Shown: positions 15,257 to 23,992, numbered from the stretch's first letter. The stretch: 40,904 bases of DNA from Thermoanaerobaculia bacterium (GCA_945787635.1 CALZIK010000195.1:1-40904); one strand, 5' to 3'. Notes: generated by a model not told the origin, from the letters alone. Numbers and translations are program-made.

Positions 15257-17016
15257 CACTCAGTCCCGATCTGGTGGCCGAGATCCTGGTTCGCCAGGGC
15301 GTCCTGAAGGAGGAACAGGGCAAGGAGGTTCGCCGCGAGGCCAGGCTTCTGCCGACGCGGCCCGGGAATCCCCGTGCGTTCGAGCAGCAGACGCCGGCCT
15401 ACGACGTCGTCGAGCACCTGAGCTTTCCGAGCAAGGAACGCCCGGAGCGGACCATCGGCGAGATGGACATCGCGCGCGCGATCGCCCGGGACGCGGGCGT
15501 CGAATTCGTGCGCATCGATCCGCTCAAGCTGAACGCCGATTTCATCGAGGCGCGCATGTCGCGGCCCTTCGCAAAGCGCCATCGCATGCTGCCGGTCGGC
15601 CTTTCGAGTGGCCGCCTGCAAGTGGCCTGCGCCGATCCCTACGACATCGAGGCGATCGACTCGTATCGGCGGATCGTCGGCAGAGAGCTGGAGATCAAGG
15701 TGGCCTCGGAGCGCGAGATCCTTCGGGCTATCAACGAGTTCTACGGGCTCAGGCACTCGGTCAAGCGCGCCGAGGACGATCTTCAGGCCGGTTTCGACCT
15801 GGGCAACCTGGAGCAGCTGGTCAAGCTGCGCAGCTCAGCCGAGATCGAGTCCAGCGACAAGCATGTGGTCAACGCGGTCGAGTTCATGCTGCAGCACGCC
15901 TATGACACCCGGGCGAGCGATATCCACCTGGAGCCGAAGCGCGAGGTTTCCCTGATTCGCTTCCGGATCGACGGCGTTTTGCACGACATTCAGACCATTC
16001 CGAAAGTGGTGCATAAGGCGGTAGTCAACCGAATCAAGACCATGTCGCGGCTCGATATCGCCGAGAAACGACGGCCACAGGACGGTCGGGTGAAGACCAC
16101 TCGGAGCGGGCTCGAGATCGAGCTTCGTGTCTCGACTCTGCCGGTCGCTTTCGGCGAGAAGGTCGTGTTGCGGATCTTCGACCCGGAGGTGTTGAGCCAG
16201 GACCTGGAGAACCTGGGGTTTTTCGTCGACGAGCTCAACACCTTCAACGATTTCATCACCCGACCCCACGGCATCATCCTGGTCACCGGTCCCACCGGCT
16301 CCGGCAAGACCACGACCCTGTATTCGGCGCTCAAGACGATCGCGAGCAGAGAGCTGAATGTCACCACCATCGAGGACCCGATCGAAATGGTGGACGAAGA
16401 GCTCAACCAAACCGCGGTGCAGCGCAGGGCCGACATCGGTTTCGCCACCGCCCTGCGCCACATCCTCCGGCAGGACCCGGATGTCATCATGGTCGGCGAG
16501 ATTCGCGACGCCGAGACCGCGCAGTACGCGGTGCAGGCGGCGCTTACCGGGCACCTGGTGTTTTCGACCCTGCACACCAACGACGCCGCGGCGTCGATCA
16601 CTCGACTGGCGGATCTGGGGGTCGAACCCTACCTGATCTCCTCGACTCTCATCGGTGTCGTCGCTCAACGTCTGGTGCGCAAGATCTGCCCGCACTGCTC
16701 TACCGAGCATGTCCTGAGTCCGCTCGAGACCAAGACGCTGCGGCTGTCGGTGCCCGAGGGCAAGCTGGTGCAGGTCAGGATCGGAGACGGATGCGCCGAG
16801 TGCCGCGGAACCGGACATCTGGGCCGCACCGCGATCTTCGAGATTCTACGAGTCGACGAGGCGATCCAGGCCCTGGTTCTCGATAGTGCCGACGCCACGC
16901 GTATCCAGCGCGAGGCGATCAAGAACGGCATGCGATCGCTTCGCCAGTCCGCCCTGCGCAAGCTTTCAGACGGCGCGACCTCCTACCAGGAAGTGGTCCG
17001 CGTCACCGCCCTGTAG
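15253..17016 (+). CDS. pilB: GspE/PilB-type secretion or type IV pilus assembly ATPase
   Basis: A 587-residue hexameric motor ATPase that powers pilus extension or type II secretion. Residues about 1-190 form an MshEN-type N-terminal domain. The ATPase core has ASDIHLEPK, Walker A GPTGSGKT (346-353), an Asp box IEDPIEM, Walker B-like DPDVIMVGEIRDAETA, and a His box TGHLVFSTLHTND. A zinc-binding region uses CPHC and CAEC. The ATG overlaps the stop of the upstream peptidase (ATGA), an unusual partner. No pilC, pilT or pilin gene is in the window, so pilus versus secretion use is open. Confidence 0.92.
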   Translation: MTLSPDLVAEILVRQGVLKEEQGKEVRREARLLPTRPGNPRAFEQQTPAYDVVEHLSFPSKERPERTIGEMDIARAIARDAGVEFVRIDPLKLNADFIEARMSRPFAKRHRMLPVGLSSGRLQVACADPYDIEAIDSYRRIVGRELEIKVASEREILRAINEFYGLRHSVKRAEDDLQAGFDLGNLEQLVKLRSSAEIESSDKHVVNAVEFMLQHAYDTRASDIHLEPKREVSLIRFRIDGVLHDIQTIPKVVHKAVVNRIKTMSRLDIAEKRRPQDGRVKTTRSGLEIELRVSTLPVAFGEKVVLRIFDPEVLSQDLENLGFFVDELNTFNDFITRPHGIILVTGPTGSGKTTTLYSALKTIASRELNVTTIEDPIEMVDEELNQTAVQRRADIGFATALRHILRQDPDVIMVGEIRDAETAQYAVQAALTGHLVFSTLHTNDAAASITRLADLGVEPYLISSTLIGVVAQRLVRKICPHCSTEHVLSPLETKTLRLSVPEGKLVQVRIGDGCAECRGTGHLGRTAIFEILRVDEAIQALVLDSADATRIQREAIKNGMRSLRQSALRKLSDGATSYQEVVRVTAL

Positions 17017-17041
17017 CGGTCGGCGCCCTTGTCGACCGTCT
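17011..17041. repeat. palindromic intergenic element, copy 1
   Basis: It begins CTGTAGCGG and ends GTCGACCGTCT. CGGTCG and CGACCG pair around a 10-nt loop. The TAG inside it is the pilB stop codon. It resembles the element at 21336 (about 25 of 32 aligned positions). It sits between convergent genes, where it might act as a two-way terminator or REP-like element. Confidence 0.55.
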
Positions 17042-17057
17042 TATCGACTTCCGCCGA

Positions 17058-18131
17058 TCAGCTCCTGGCGAGCGCTTCCCTGACCTCGGCCTCGTCGATC
17101 ACGAGGGCGCCGTCGACAGCGCCTTCGGTGGGCGCGAACTCGCGGTCGCGAATCACTCGCCGAAAGACTTCCTTCAGGGCCCGGGCGCCGAGCCGGGGCT
17201 GGTCGGCGGCCTTACGGGCGATCAGCCGGGCGGCTTCGGGTGACAGCACCAGGTCCACGCCGAACCGGGCAAGAAACTTGGTGGCACTCTCGAGCCCCGA
17301 ATCAGGCGATCCGAGGAAAATTTTCAAGAGATCAGTCTCGTCGAGATCCTCCAGGAGCACCACCCCGTCGAAACGCGACAAGAACTGCGGCGACAGGCCG
17401 TAGTCGAAGAGATCCTTGCTGCGCATCCATTCGCGAAGCGAGAAGTCGGTTCTCTCGCGAACGCCTTCGGTGTCGAGCACGGTGACCGGTTGCAGCGAGC
17501 CGCGGTCCTGCCCGACCGTGACCCGGTCGTAGACGGCGTCGTAGAGTCCCTCGAACGCTCCCGCCGCGACGAACAGGATGCCGCGAGTGTCGAGAAACAC
17601 GCGCCCGCCGCCTGAAGAGGCGGGCAGGGTCAAAGGCAGTCGCTCATTCTCCATCACCGTGAGCAGCGCCTCCTGCGCGCGAATACCCGGGACGTGAGCT
17701 TGACTACCAATGCGCGCTCGGATTTTGTCCACCTCGTCGATGAAGACGATTCCGTGGGCGACGCGATCGAGCAGCGCCGGAACCGTGCAGGCGGCTCCGA
17801 GCTGTTCTTCGGCGCGGGCGAGGAGGCGGTGCAGAAGACGCTCGCCGGGAGCCCCTTGGTCGGCCTCCTGCGCCAGGATGTTGGCGTGGACGCGAACCAG
17901 GGTCGAGCGCTGGGCGAGCGCCGGGCTCGAAGACAGAAACCATTCCACGGCGCGCATCGCCGTGGTCTTGCCTGAGCCTGAGGGGCCGATCAGGAGAACA
18001 TTGCCCGCCGCCAGCCCGGCGAGCTTCTTCGAAAGGGCAACGGCGATCTCGCGGATCGCAAGATCCTGGCCGAACACCCGGGTCGCGAGTGAGTCGGCGA
18101 TCTCTTGTGGGCTTGGTACCGAGTCGCTCAA
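17058..18131 (-). CDS. divergent ClpX-like AAA+ ATPase
   Basis: A 357-residue AAA+ protein closest in layout to ClpX. Walker A is GPSGSGKT (49-56), Walker B HGIVFIDEVDKI, sensor 1 GILFVAAGAFEGLYD, arginine finger region SPQFLSRFDGV, and sensor 2 GARALKEVFRRVI. Three ClpX hallmarks are missing: the N-terminal zinc-binding domain, the aromatic GYVG pore loop (the place reads DQGAPGE), and an IGF-like ClpP-docking loop. It may therefore remodel a dedicated partner rather than feed ClpP. The start is a TTG without a clear Shine-Dalgarno. It stands alone, divergent from the beta-propeller gene. Confidence 0.8.
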   Translation of the reverse strand: MSDSVPSPQEIADSLATRVFGQDLAIREIAVALSKKLAGLAAGNVLLIGPSGSGKTTAMRAVEWFLSSSPALAQRSTLVRVHANILAQEADQGAPGERLLHRLLARAEEQLGAACTVPALLDRVAHGIVFIDEVDKIRARIGSQAHVPGIRAQEALLTVMENERLPLTLPASSGGGRVFLDTRGILFVAAGAFEGLYDAVYDRVTVGQDRGSLQPVTVLDTEGVRERTDFSLREWMRSKDLFDYGLSPQFLSRFDGVVLLEDLDETDLLKIFLGSPDSGLESATKFLARFGVDLVLSPEAARLIARKAADQPRLGARALKEVFRRVIRDREFAPTEGAVDGALVIDEAEVREALARS

Positions 18132-18249
18132 GTCAGCGCCGAGTGTGGCTCCGACAGGTTGCGGCCGTCAATAGCAGAAGCGGTTGACGTCACTTCGGGT
18201 GTGGTCCGGCCCCGGTCATTGGGGTGTGGGGGTTGAGCGCCGTGTGGGC

Positions 18250-18255
18250 TAGGAT
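18250..18255 (+). promoter_or_regulatory. -10-like box before the beta-propeller gene
   Basis: TAGGAT, preceded by GC, ends 9 nt before the ATG. No good -35 hexamer lies at 16-18 nt. AGGA inside the box could alternatively serve as a weak Shine-Dalgarno. Confidence 0.4.
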
Positions 18256-18264
18256 CTGCGAGCC

Positions 18265-19395
18265 ATGAGACCTTCACACGCAAAAACAGCTTTTGTCCTG
18301 GCTCTTTTCCTTCTCGGCACGCCGCTAGCGCTAATCGCGGGAGAGGCGACCGACGACGGAGGGGAGCAGCGGTTCCTGACCAGGGTACGGCGCTTGACCT
18401 TCGAAGGCCGGCGCGCCGGGGAGGGCTACTTCTCGCCGGAAGGCAAGAAGCTGGTATTCCAAAGCGAACGGGACGCCGCGAACCCCTTTTACCAGATCTA
18501 CCTGATGGACCTCGAGACCGGCGAGACCGAGCGGGTCTCGCCCGGACACGGCAAGACCACCTGTCCGTTTCTGCGACCGGGCACGAACGACGTCCTGTTC
18601 GGTTCCACCCACCACGATCCCGAGTCCGAGCGCTGGCAGCGCGAGGAGCTCGAGCTGCGCGCCTCCGGCAAGGAGCGCCGCTATGCCTGGGACTACGATC
18701 CCGAGATGGAGCTTTGGGTGCGGGACGCCGAGACCGGCGAGCTCCGCCGCCTGACGAATGCCCGAGGCTACGACGCCGAGGCGAGTTATTCGCCGGACGG
18801 AGAGTGGATCGTCTTTTCGTCGACGCGAGGTGCCTATTCAAGCGAGCTCACCTCCGAAGAGACCAAGCTTCTCGAGTTGAACCCTTCGTTCTTCGGTGAG
18901 CTCTTCCGAATGCGCGCCGACGGCAGCGGCCTCGAGCAACTGACCGACGCACCCGGCTACGACGGCGGCCCGTTCTTTTTCCCGGACGGCGAGCGCATCG
19001 TGTGGCGGCGGTTCGATCGCGAGGGCCTCATCGCCGACATCTTCACCGCCGCGGCGGACGGATCCGAGGCCCGGCAGGTCACCGATTTCGGCGCCATGAG
19101 CTGGGCCCCGTACGTTCACCCGTCGGGTGAGTACATTCTGTTCGCTTCGAACAAGCTGGGATTCTCGAACTTCGAGATCTTCATGGTCGATGTCGACGGG
19201 CAGCGCGAGCCGGTTCGGATCACCCATACCGACGGCTTCGACGGGCTGCCGGTGCCCTCGCCGGACGGCAGCAAGTTGGTCTGGACGTCGAGCCGCCACA
19301 AGGGCGAGGGCGGACAGCTCTACATGGGAGACTGGAACCACGAGGCGGCGCGGGCCGCGCTGGCCGCCAGTCCGAAACGCGCGGCCGCCGAGTAA
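18265..19395 (+). CDS. TolB-like (PD40/WD40-like) beta-propeller protein, exported
   Basis: A 376-residue exported protein with a signal peptide (about residues 8-24, LALIAG-E). It has repeated PD40 blades of the form YFSPEGKKLVFQSER, YSPDGEWIVFSSTRG, FFPDGERIVWRRF, VHPSGEYILFASNK and PSPDGSKLVWTSSR. Each is followed by a segment such as IYLMDLETGE or IFMVDVDG. This is the TolB C-terminal type propeller without the TolB N-terminal domain. It probably binds peptides or substrates in the periplasm. It precedes an M28 peptidase gene by 43 nt on the same strand; the pair may work together, since PD40 propellers are often linked to peptidases. Confidence 0.88.
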   Translation: MRPSHAKTAFVLALFLLGTPLALIAGEATDDGGEQRFLTRVRRLTFEGRRAGEGYFSPEGKKLVFQSERDAANPFYQIYLMDLETGETERVSPGHGKTTCPFLRPGTNDVLFGSTHHDPESERWQREELELRASGKERRYAWDYDPEMELWVRDAETGELRRLTNARGYDAEASYSPDGEWIVFSSTRGAYSSELTSEETKLLELNPSFFGELFRMRADGSGLEQLTDAPGYDGGPFFFPDGERIVWRRFDREGLIADIFTAAADGSEARQVTDFGAMSWAPYVHPSGEYILFASNKLGFSNFEIFMVDVDGQREPVRITHTDGFDGLPVPSPDGSKLVWTSSRHKGEGGQLYMGDWNHEAARAALAASPKRAAAE

Positions 19396-19438
19396 ACGCG
19401 GACCCACGGGCATTCCGGGGACCACAAGGGAGTTATCA

Positions 19439-21319
19439 ATGGCGAAGAAACGGATCGGAACATTGGCCGCGCTGGCGCTGCTGGGAATGGGTTTGCCGGG
19501 TCTTCCGGCCGGCGCGACCGAGAGCGGCTTACGCCAGCACGTGGAGGCGCTGGCGTCGGACGCCTGGCAGGGCAGGATGACCGGTAGCGAGGGGGCCGTG
19601 GCGACGGTCGAGTATCTGGTCGAGCAGTTGACGGCTCTTGGCGCCCAGCCGCTGCCGGGAGAGGACGACTTCGTACTCGAGTTCGAGTTCACCGCCGGAA
19701 CCGACGACACCGGCTCGGCGATCACGCTCGAGGACGCGTCGGTCGAGAGCCCGGATCCGTCCGGAGGTCAGAGTTTCGCCGGAACCGGTCTGGTTCAGGC
19801 GCTGTCGTTCAGCGAGGACGGCGAGGTGACCGGACCCGCGGTGTTCGCGGGCTATGGCATGGTGGTTCCCGACGACGACGAGTTCTTCTACGACAGCTAC
19901 GCCGGCATCGATGTCGAAGGCAAGATCGTAGTGGCGCTGCGCTATTTCCCCGAGGACGCCGAAGACGAGACGCGCGCGCGGCTGTCGCGATTCGCGGGCC
20001 TTCGATACAAGGCGATGCAGGCGCGCGAGCGCGGCGCGTTGGCCATGGTGGTGATCACCGGTCCGCGCTCACCGAATGCCGGTGAGGTCGTGCCGATGGC
20101 GTTCGACGCGGCGGTCGCCGATTCTGGTCTGCTGGCGGTGAGCGCGAACGCAGAGGTGGCCGAGAAGCTGCTCGCCTATGGGTCCACAAAGACCCTCGAA
20201 GAGATCCAGAAGTCCTTTGACGACGCCAACCCGCACGTGGTCGGCTTCGATCTGGAGGGACTCGAGCTCACCATCAAGGCCAGCGTTCGGCGCGAGAAGA
20301 AGATCGGCCGAAACGTGGTTGGGATTCTGCCGGGAGCGGTACCGGCGGGGTCGAACGGATCGGGCGGCTCGAACGGTTCCAACGGGAGCCCGGACAAGCC
20401 CTACCTGGTGATAGGAGCGCACTTCGATCACCTCGGCAAGGGGCGCACGGCGGGCTCACTGGCGGACAAGAGCGAGGCCGATGCGATTCATTACGGTGCC
20501 GACGACAACGCTTCGGGCGTGGCTGCGGCGCTGTCCGTGGCCGGGCGGCTCGCGGGCAAGGAGACGACGCGGAAGCTTGTTTTGGCCTTCTGGTCGGGAG
20601 AGGAGATCGGCATTCTGGGGTCTGCCGACTTCGTCAAGAACGGCCCCCTGGCGGTCGAGGAGATCGCCGCCTACATCAACTTCGATATGGTCGGGCGCTC
20701 GAAAGACAACAAGCTCTCGTTGCAGGCGGCCGGCTCGAGCCCTGTCTGGCCCAGCTTGATCGAGCAGTCCAACGTGCCGGTGGGCTTCGACCTCTCGATT
20801 CAAAACGATCCCTACTTGCCGACCGACAGCACGTCGTTCAACACAGTGAAGGTGCCGACGCTCAACTTCTTTACCGGCAGCCATGAGGACTATCACCGCC
20901 CCTCCGACACCGCCGAGAAGATCAACTACGAGGACCTCGAGCGAATCTCGCAGCTGGGCACATTGATTGCCGGCAAGGTGAGCCGGCTGGACGCTCCTCC
21001 CGAGTTCGTCACGGTGGAGCGTAAGGTCGAAGAAGGCGGCGGTCGTGATGGCGTTCGGGCTTTTACCGGCACCATCCCCGACTACGGCACAGAGGTCGAG
21101 GGGCTCTTGCTGTCCGGAGTCATCGAAGGCGGACCGGCCGACGAGGGCGGACTCCTGGGCGGCGACGTCATCGTTCAGTTTGGCGAGAAAGAGATCTCGA
21201 ACATCTACGACTACACCTACGCGCTCGACGCGGTCAAGATCGGCGTGCCGGTCAAGATTGTCTTCCTGCGCGACGGTGAGCGACAGGAGACCACGATCAC
21301 CCCGCGGTCGCGGGACTGA
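19439..21319 (+). CDS. M28 family zinc peptidase with PA-like insert and C-terminal PDZ domain
   Basis: A 626-residue exported peptidase. The signal peptide spans residues 5-27 (PAGATES). LRQHVEALASDAWQGRMTGSE is the usual N-terminus of this M28 group. A PA-type insert follows at about 130-280, with a short Gly/Ser/Asn linker near residue 303. The di-zinc site is spread over IGAHFDHLG, GADDNASG, SGEEIG, NFDMVGR and HRPSDT. Residues 540-620 form a PDZ domain with GVIEGGPADEGGLLGGDVIV. It likely cleaves peptides, perhaps as an aminopeptidase, in the periplasm. AAGGGAG is 6 nt before the ATG. Confidence 0.92.
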   Translation: MAKKRIGTLAALALLGMGLPGLPAGATESGLRQHVEALASDAWQGRMTGSEGAVATVEYLVEQLTALGAQPLPGEDDFVLEFEFTAGTDDTGSAITLEDASVESPDPSGGQSFAGTGLVQALSFSEDGEVTGPAVFAGYGMVVPDDDEFFYDSYAGIDVEGKIVVALRYFPEDAEDETRARLSRFAGLRYKAMQARERGALAMVVITGPRSPNAGEVVPMAFDAAVADSGLLAVSANAEVAEKLLAYGSTKTLEEIQKSFDDANPHVVGFDLEGLELTIKASVRREKKIGRNVVGILPGAVPAGSNGSGGSNGSNGSPDKPYLVIGAHFDHLGKGRTAGSLADKSEADAIHYGADDNASGVAAALSVAGRLAGKETTRKLVLAFWSGEEIGILGSADFVKNGPLAVEEIAAYINFDMVGRSKDNKLSLQAAGSSPVWPSLIEQSNVPVGFDLSIQNDPYLPTDSTSFNTVKVPTLNFFTGSHEDYHRPSDTAEKINYEDLERISQLGTLIAGKVSRLDAPPEFVTVERKVEEGGGRDGVRAFTGTIPDYGTEVEGLLLSGVIEGGPADEGGLLGGDVIVQFGEKEISNIYDYTYALDAVKIGVPVKIVFLRDGERQETTITPRSRD

Positions 21320-21335
21320 AACGGCGACGGTTCCT

Positions 21336-21367
21336 CTGTAGCGGGTCGATCTTCGTGTCGACCGTCT
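21336..21367. repeat. palindromic intergenic element, copy 2
   Basis: It begins CTGTAGCGGG and ends GTCGACCGTCT, like the element at 17011. GGTCGA and TCGACC pair around an 8-nt loop. It lies between convergent genes, 17 nt after the M28 stop. Confidence 0.55.
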
Positions 21368-21390
21368 CCTCTTCGCCAAGGCAATAGAGG

Positions 21391-23664
21391 TCACGAGAGC
21401 AAGGTCGTGACCCGAAGCCTCGAGGTGGCTTCCGCGGACGTGGTCTTGCCGATGATCGCCGCCGCGTGACCCGAGTCCAGGAGCGTGGCGAGAGCTCCCT
21501 CGGCGTTCTTCTCGGGCACCCCGAAGAGCAGACCGCCCGACGTTTGCGGATCGAAGAGGAGCGCAAAGCGAGGGTCCCGGCGAGCGGCGCCATCGATCTC
21601 CATGCCCCTGGCGACGCGAGCGTTCTCCTCGTGAAAGGTACTGCGCAGCCCGGTCTCGAGAATCTCGGTCGCGCCGGGGAGAGCCGGAAGCCGGGTGACG
21701 TCGACGACCGCTGCGAGATCGGCCGCCCGGAGCATCGACGCCAGATGCCCGGCGAGGCCGAAACCGGTGATGTCGGTCGCGGCGCGCGCGCCGAAGCGGC
21801 GCGCGACGGCGGCGGCTTCCCGATTAGAGCGCTGCATCGAGGCGAGCGCGCCTTTGAACCACGGACCTCTCAGTTCGCCTCGCATGTCGGCGCGAAATAG
21901 TACGCCTGTGCCCAGAGCCTTCGAAAGAATCAGGGTCTCTCCAGCCCGGAGACGTTTTTGGGCAAGGAGCTCCTGGTCGCGCTCGGCGAAGCCCTCCACG
22001 TGAAACCCCATCAGAAGCTCGGTCGCGGTGGTGGTATGGCCGCCGATGAGGGCGATACCGAGCTCGTCGAGGGCGGCTCGGGCGCCCGCCATGAGCTCGA
22101 AGAGGGTGTCCTCGTGCTCGGAGTCTGAACTCCCTTCGGGCAGTGCCACCAGGGCGTGGGCGTAGCGCGGCTCGACTCCCTTGGCATAGAGATCGGAGGC
22201 CGCATTGATCGCAGCGACCTTGCCGACCAGGAACGGGTCGTCGGTAAACGCCCGGAACTGATCGACGCTCGAGACCACACGTTCGCCTCCGGGTGCCGTG
22301 TAGCACGCGGCGTCATCCGCATCGCCGAGGCCTAGCTCGACCGAACGGTTCTCGGCCGCGGGCGGCAATCGAGACAACGTCCGCTCGAGCGCCAGCTGAC
22401 CAAGCTTGGCTGCGCAACCGCCGCAGAGCATCTCCATTTCAGCGCCTTCTCCATCCTCCTGCCCCATCGCCGCGGTGTCGAATGCCGTCGATCGATTGGG
22501 ATGATCCAAGGGTTGGAAGCGATGCATGAACTTGCGGTCGATCGCGTCCTTGAGCCTGAAAACCCAGTCGCCTTCGAACGAGAGAAACCACTTGCCGCCG
22601 ATGGCGCCGCCGCCGCCGGTGTTGACCAGGGTCAGAAAGTCGTGTTGTGGCGTGTAACGGTCAAGCAGTTTTCCACCGGCGAGCAAGCGCCGGAGGTTGG
22701 CGGTCAGGACCGGACCCTGGCGGACCGCGTACACGCCGGCCTTCGGAGTCGAGGGGTGGTTTTCGAGCGTCGCGCAATCGCCGACCGCGAGAATGTCGTC
22801 GTGGTCGAGGAGCTGGAGGGTGGAGCGGACTCTGACGAAGCCGCGCTCATCGGTGGGGAGGTCCGAGTCTCGAAACAGCGGCTGACTGACGGCGCCGGTG
22901 ACCCAGAGAAGCAGATCGAACGCGGCATCGGTCTCGGTCCCTTGCGGGTCCGTCAGCCGCGCCGTATTCGCCTCGACTCCGACCACTCGTCGGCCGGTTA
23001 AAACGTGGATGCGTCTCTCTTTGGCCGCGCGAACCGTGCGGCGGCGCATGCCGGCCGAATACCCGGGCAAGATCTCGGGCCCGGACTCGATCACCGAGAC
23101 GTCGACCGCGTGCCCTGCCTCGCGCAGACGGTGGTCGAGGGCAAACGCCACTTCGACGCCGCCGACCCCGGCGCCGACGACCACGACCCGGAAGGTGTCG
23201 CGCGGGCGCTCGGTGCGAAGCCGCTCGAAAAGCGCGTCCACCCTGGAGACGAAGAGTCCGATCGGTCGGGTCGGAATCGCGTGCTCGCGCACTCCCGGCG
23301 TCGAGAGGCCGGCGACCGTCGATCCGATGTTGATCGATGCGAGATCGAACGAAACGGCCGGCCGGCCTTCGAGAACGATCTGTTTTCGTGCCGTGGAGAT
23401 ACGGACGGCCTTGGCCAGGATGACTCGCGCGCCGATCCGGCGCGCGAGGGGGAGAACGTCGATCTCGAGCTCCTCCCTGCGGTACTGGCCGGCGACGAAA
23501 CCGGGCACCATGCCGGAGTACGTCGCCACCGGCTGGTCGACGATCAACGTGATGCGCGTCTCAGGGGGCGGCTCCATGGCGAAGCCTTCGAGGACCTGGA
23601 CATGGGAGTGCCCGCCGCCGACGAGGACGAGATCGGTGCGCTTGCTGGTCGACGTCGGCTGCAT
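21391..23664 (-). CDS. selD: flavin-dependent oxidoreductase-SelD fusion (selenide, water dikinase)
   Basis: A 757-residue two-domain protein. Residues 1-395 are an NDH-2-like pyridine-nucleotide oxidoreductase: LVLVGGGHSHVQVLEGF binds FAD, VVVVGAGVGGVEVAFAL binds NAD(P)H, and DDILAVGDCATL is the second FAD motif. Residues 410-757 are SelD, which makes selenophosphate from selenide and ATP; its active site is LCGGCAAKLG (C414 and C417), followed by DDAACYT, DQFRAFTDDP and GGHTTTATEL. The oxidoreductase may supply or shuttle reduced selenium. The start is the ATG at 23664, just before the FAD motif; the frame stays open to 23856 without homology. No selA, selB, selC or ybbB is seen nearby. Confidence 0.93.
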   Translation of the reverse strand: MQPTSTSKRTDLVLVGGGHSHVQVLEGFAMEPPPETRITLIVDQPVATYSGMVPGFVAGQYRREELEIDVLPLARRIGARVILAKAVRISTARKQIVLEGRPAVSFDLASINIGSTVAGLSTPGVREHAIPTRPIGLFVSRVDALFERLRTERPRDTFRVVVVGAGVGGVEVAFALDHRLREAGHAVDVSVIESGPEILPGYSAGMRRRTVRAAKERRIHVLTGRRVVGVEANTARLTDPQGTETDAAFDLLLWVTGAVSQPLFRDSDLPTDERGFVRVRSTLQLLDHDDILAVGDCATLENHPSTPKAGVYAVRQGPVLTANLRRLLAGGKLLDRYTPQHDFLTLVNTGGGGAIGGKWFLSFEGDWVFRLKDAIDRKFMHRFQPLDHPNRSTAFDTAAMGQEDGEGAEMEMLCGGCAAKLGQLALERTLSRLPPAAENRSVELGLGDADDAACYTAPGGERVVSSVDQFRAFTDDPFLVGKVAAINAASDLYAKGVEPRYAHALVALPEGSSDSEHEDTLFELMAGARAALDELGIALIGGHTTTATELLMGFHVEGFAERDQELLAQKRLRAGETLILSKALGTGVLFRADMRGELRGPWFKGALASMQRSNREAAAVARRFGARAATDITGFGLAGHLASMLRAADLAAVVDVTRLPALPGATEILETGLRSTFHEENARVARGMEIDGAARRDPRFALLFDPQTSGGLLFGVPEKNAEGALATLLDSGHAAAIIGKTTSAEATSRLRVTTLLS

Positions 23665-23743
23665 TGCGGTAACGGCGAGATCGGTCGCCAGAACTGTACC
23701 GGAATCGGATTTGGCGGCTGCGGGTAGCGGGCCGAGGTGAGCC

Positions 23744-23904
23744 GCGAGGGGGCAGGCGCTCCGCTCAGGGGCCGGCTCGGGCTGTCGGACTGCCGTATCT
23801 AGGCCCTCGCCTGCGCGTCGCTTCGGGCAAACCAATCGTGGCCTCCGGCCCGGCATTTCGAGCGCTCGCGTCGAGCCCCCTGAACGGAGCGCCTGCCGCC
23901 TCGC
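23744..23904. repeat. inverted-repeat pair in the gap upstream of the SelD fusion
   Basis: Arms 23744-23772 and 23876-23904 are inverse complements at 26 of 29 positions, 103 nt apart. The shared core GGCAGGCGCTCCG is perfect. The gap 23665-23998 holds no other gene I can support. Shorter GCAGGCG/CGCCTGC words recur at 23807 and 23929. This could be a MITE-like relic, a recombination site, or a structured leader of selD. Confidence 0.75.
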
Positions 23905-23986
23905 TTGTCTTGTGGTTGCGCCTTCAGGAGCAGGCGAGCCGGGTTTCCTTGTCGTAGGTGCTGCTCTACGATAGCGGGCCGGTTGT

Positions 23987-23992
23987 TAGGAT
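23987..23992 (+). promoter_or_regulatory. -10-like box before xthA
   Basis: TAGGAT, preceded by GT, ends 6 nt before the ATG. A small hairpin (TCGTAG/CTACGA, 8-nt loop) lies just upstream at 23952-23971. Confidence 0.4.

Noticed and set aside
23665-23856. N-terminal extension of the SelD fusion
   Set aside because: The extra 64 residues have no homology and cover one arm of the inverted repeat; the FAD motif begins right after the ATG at 23664.
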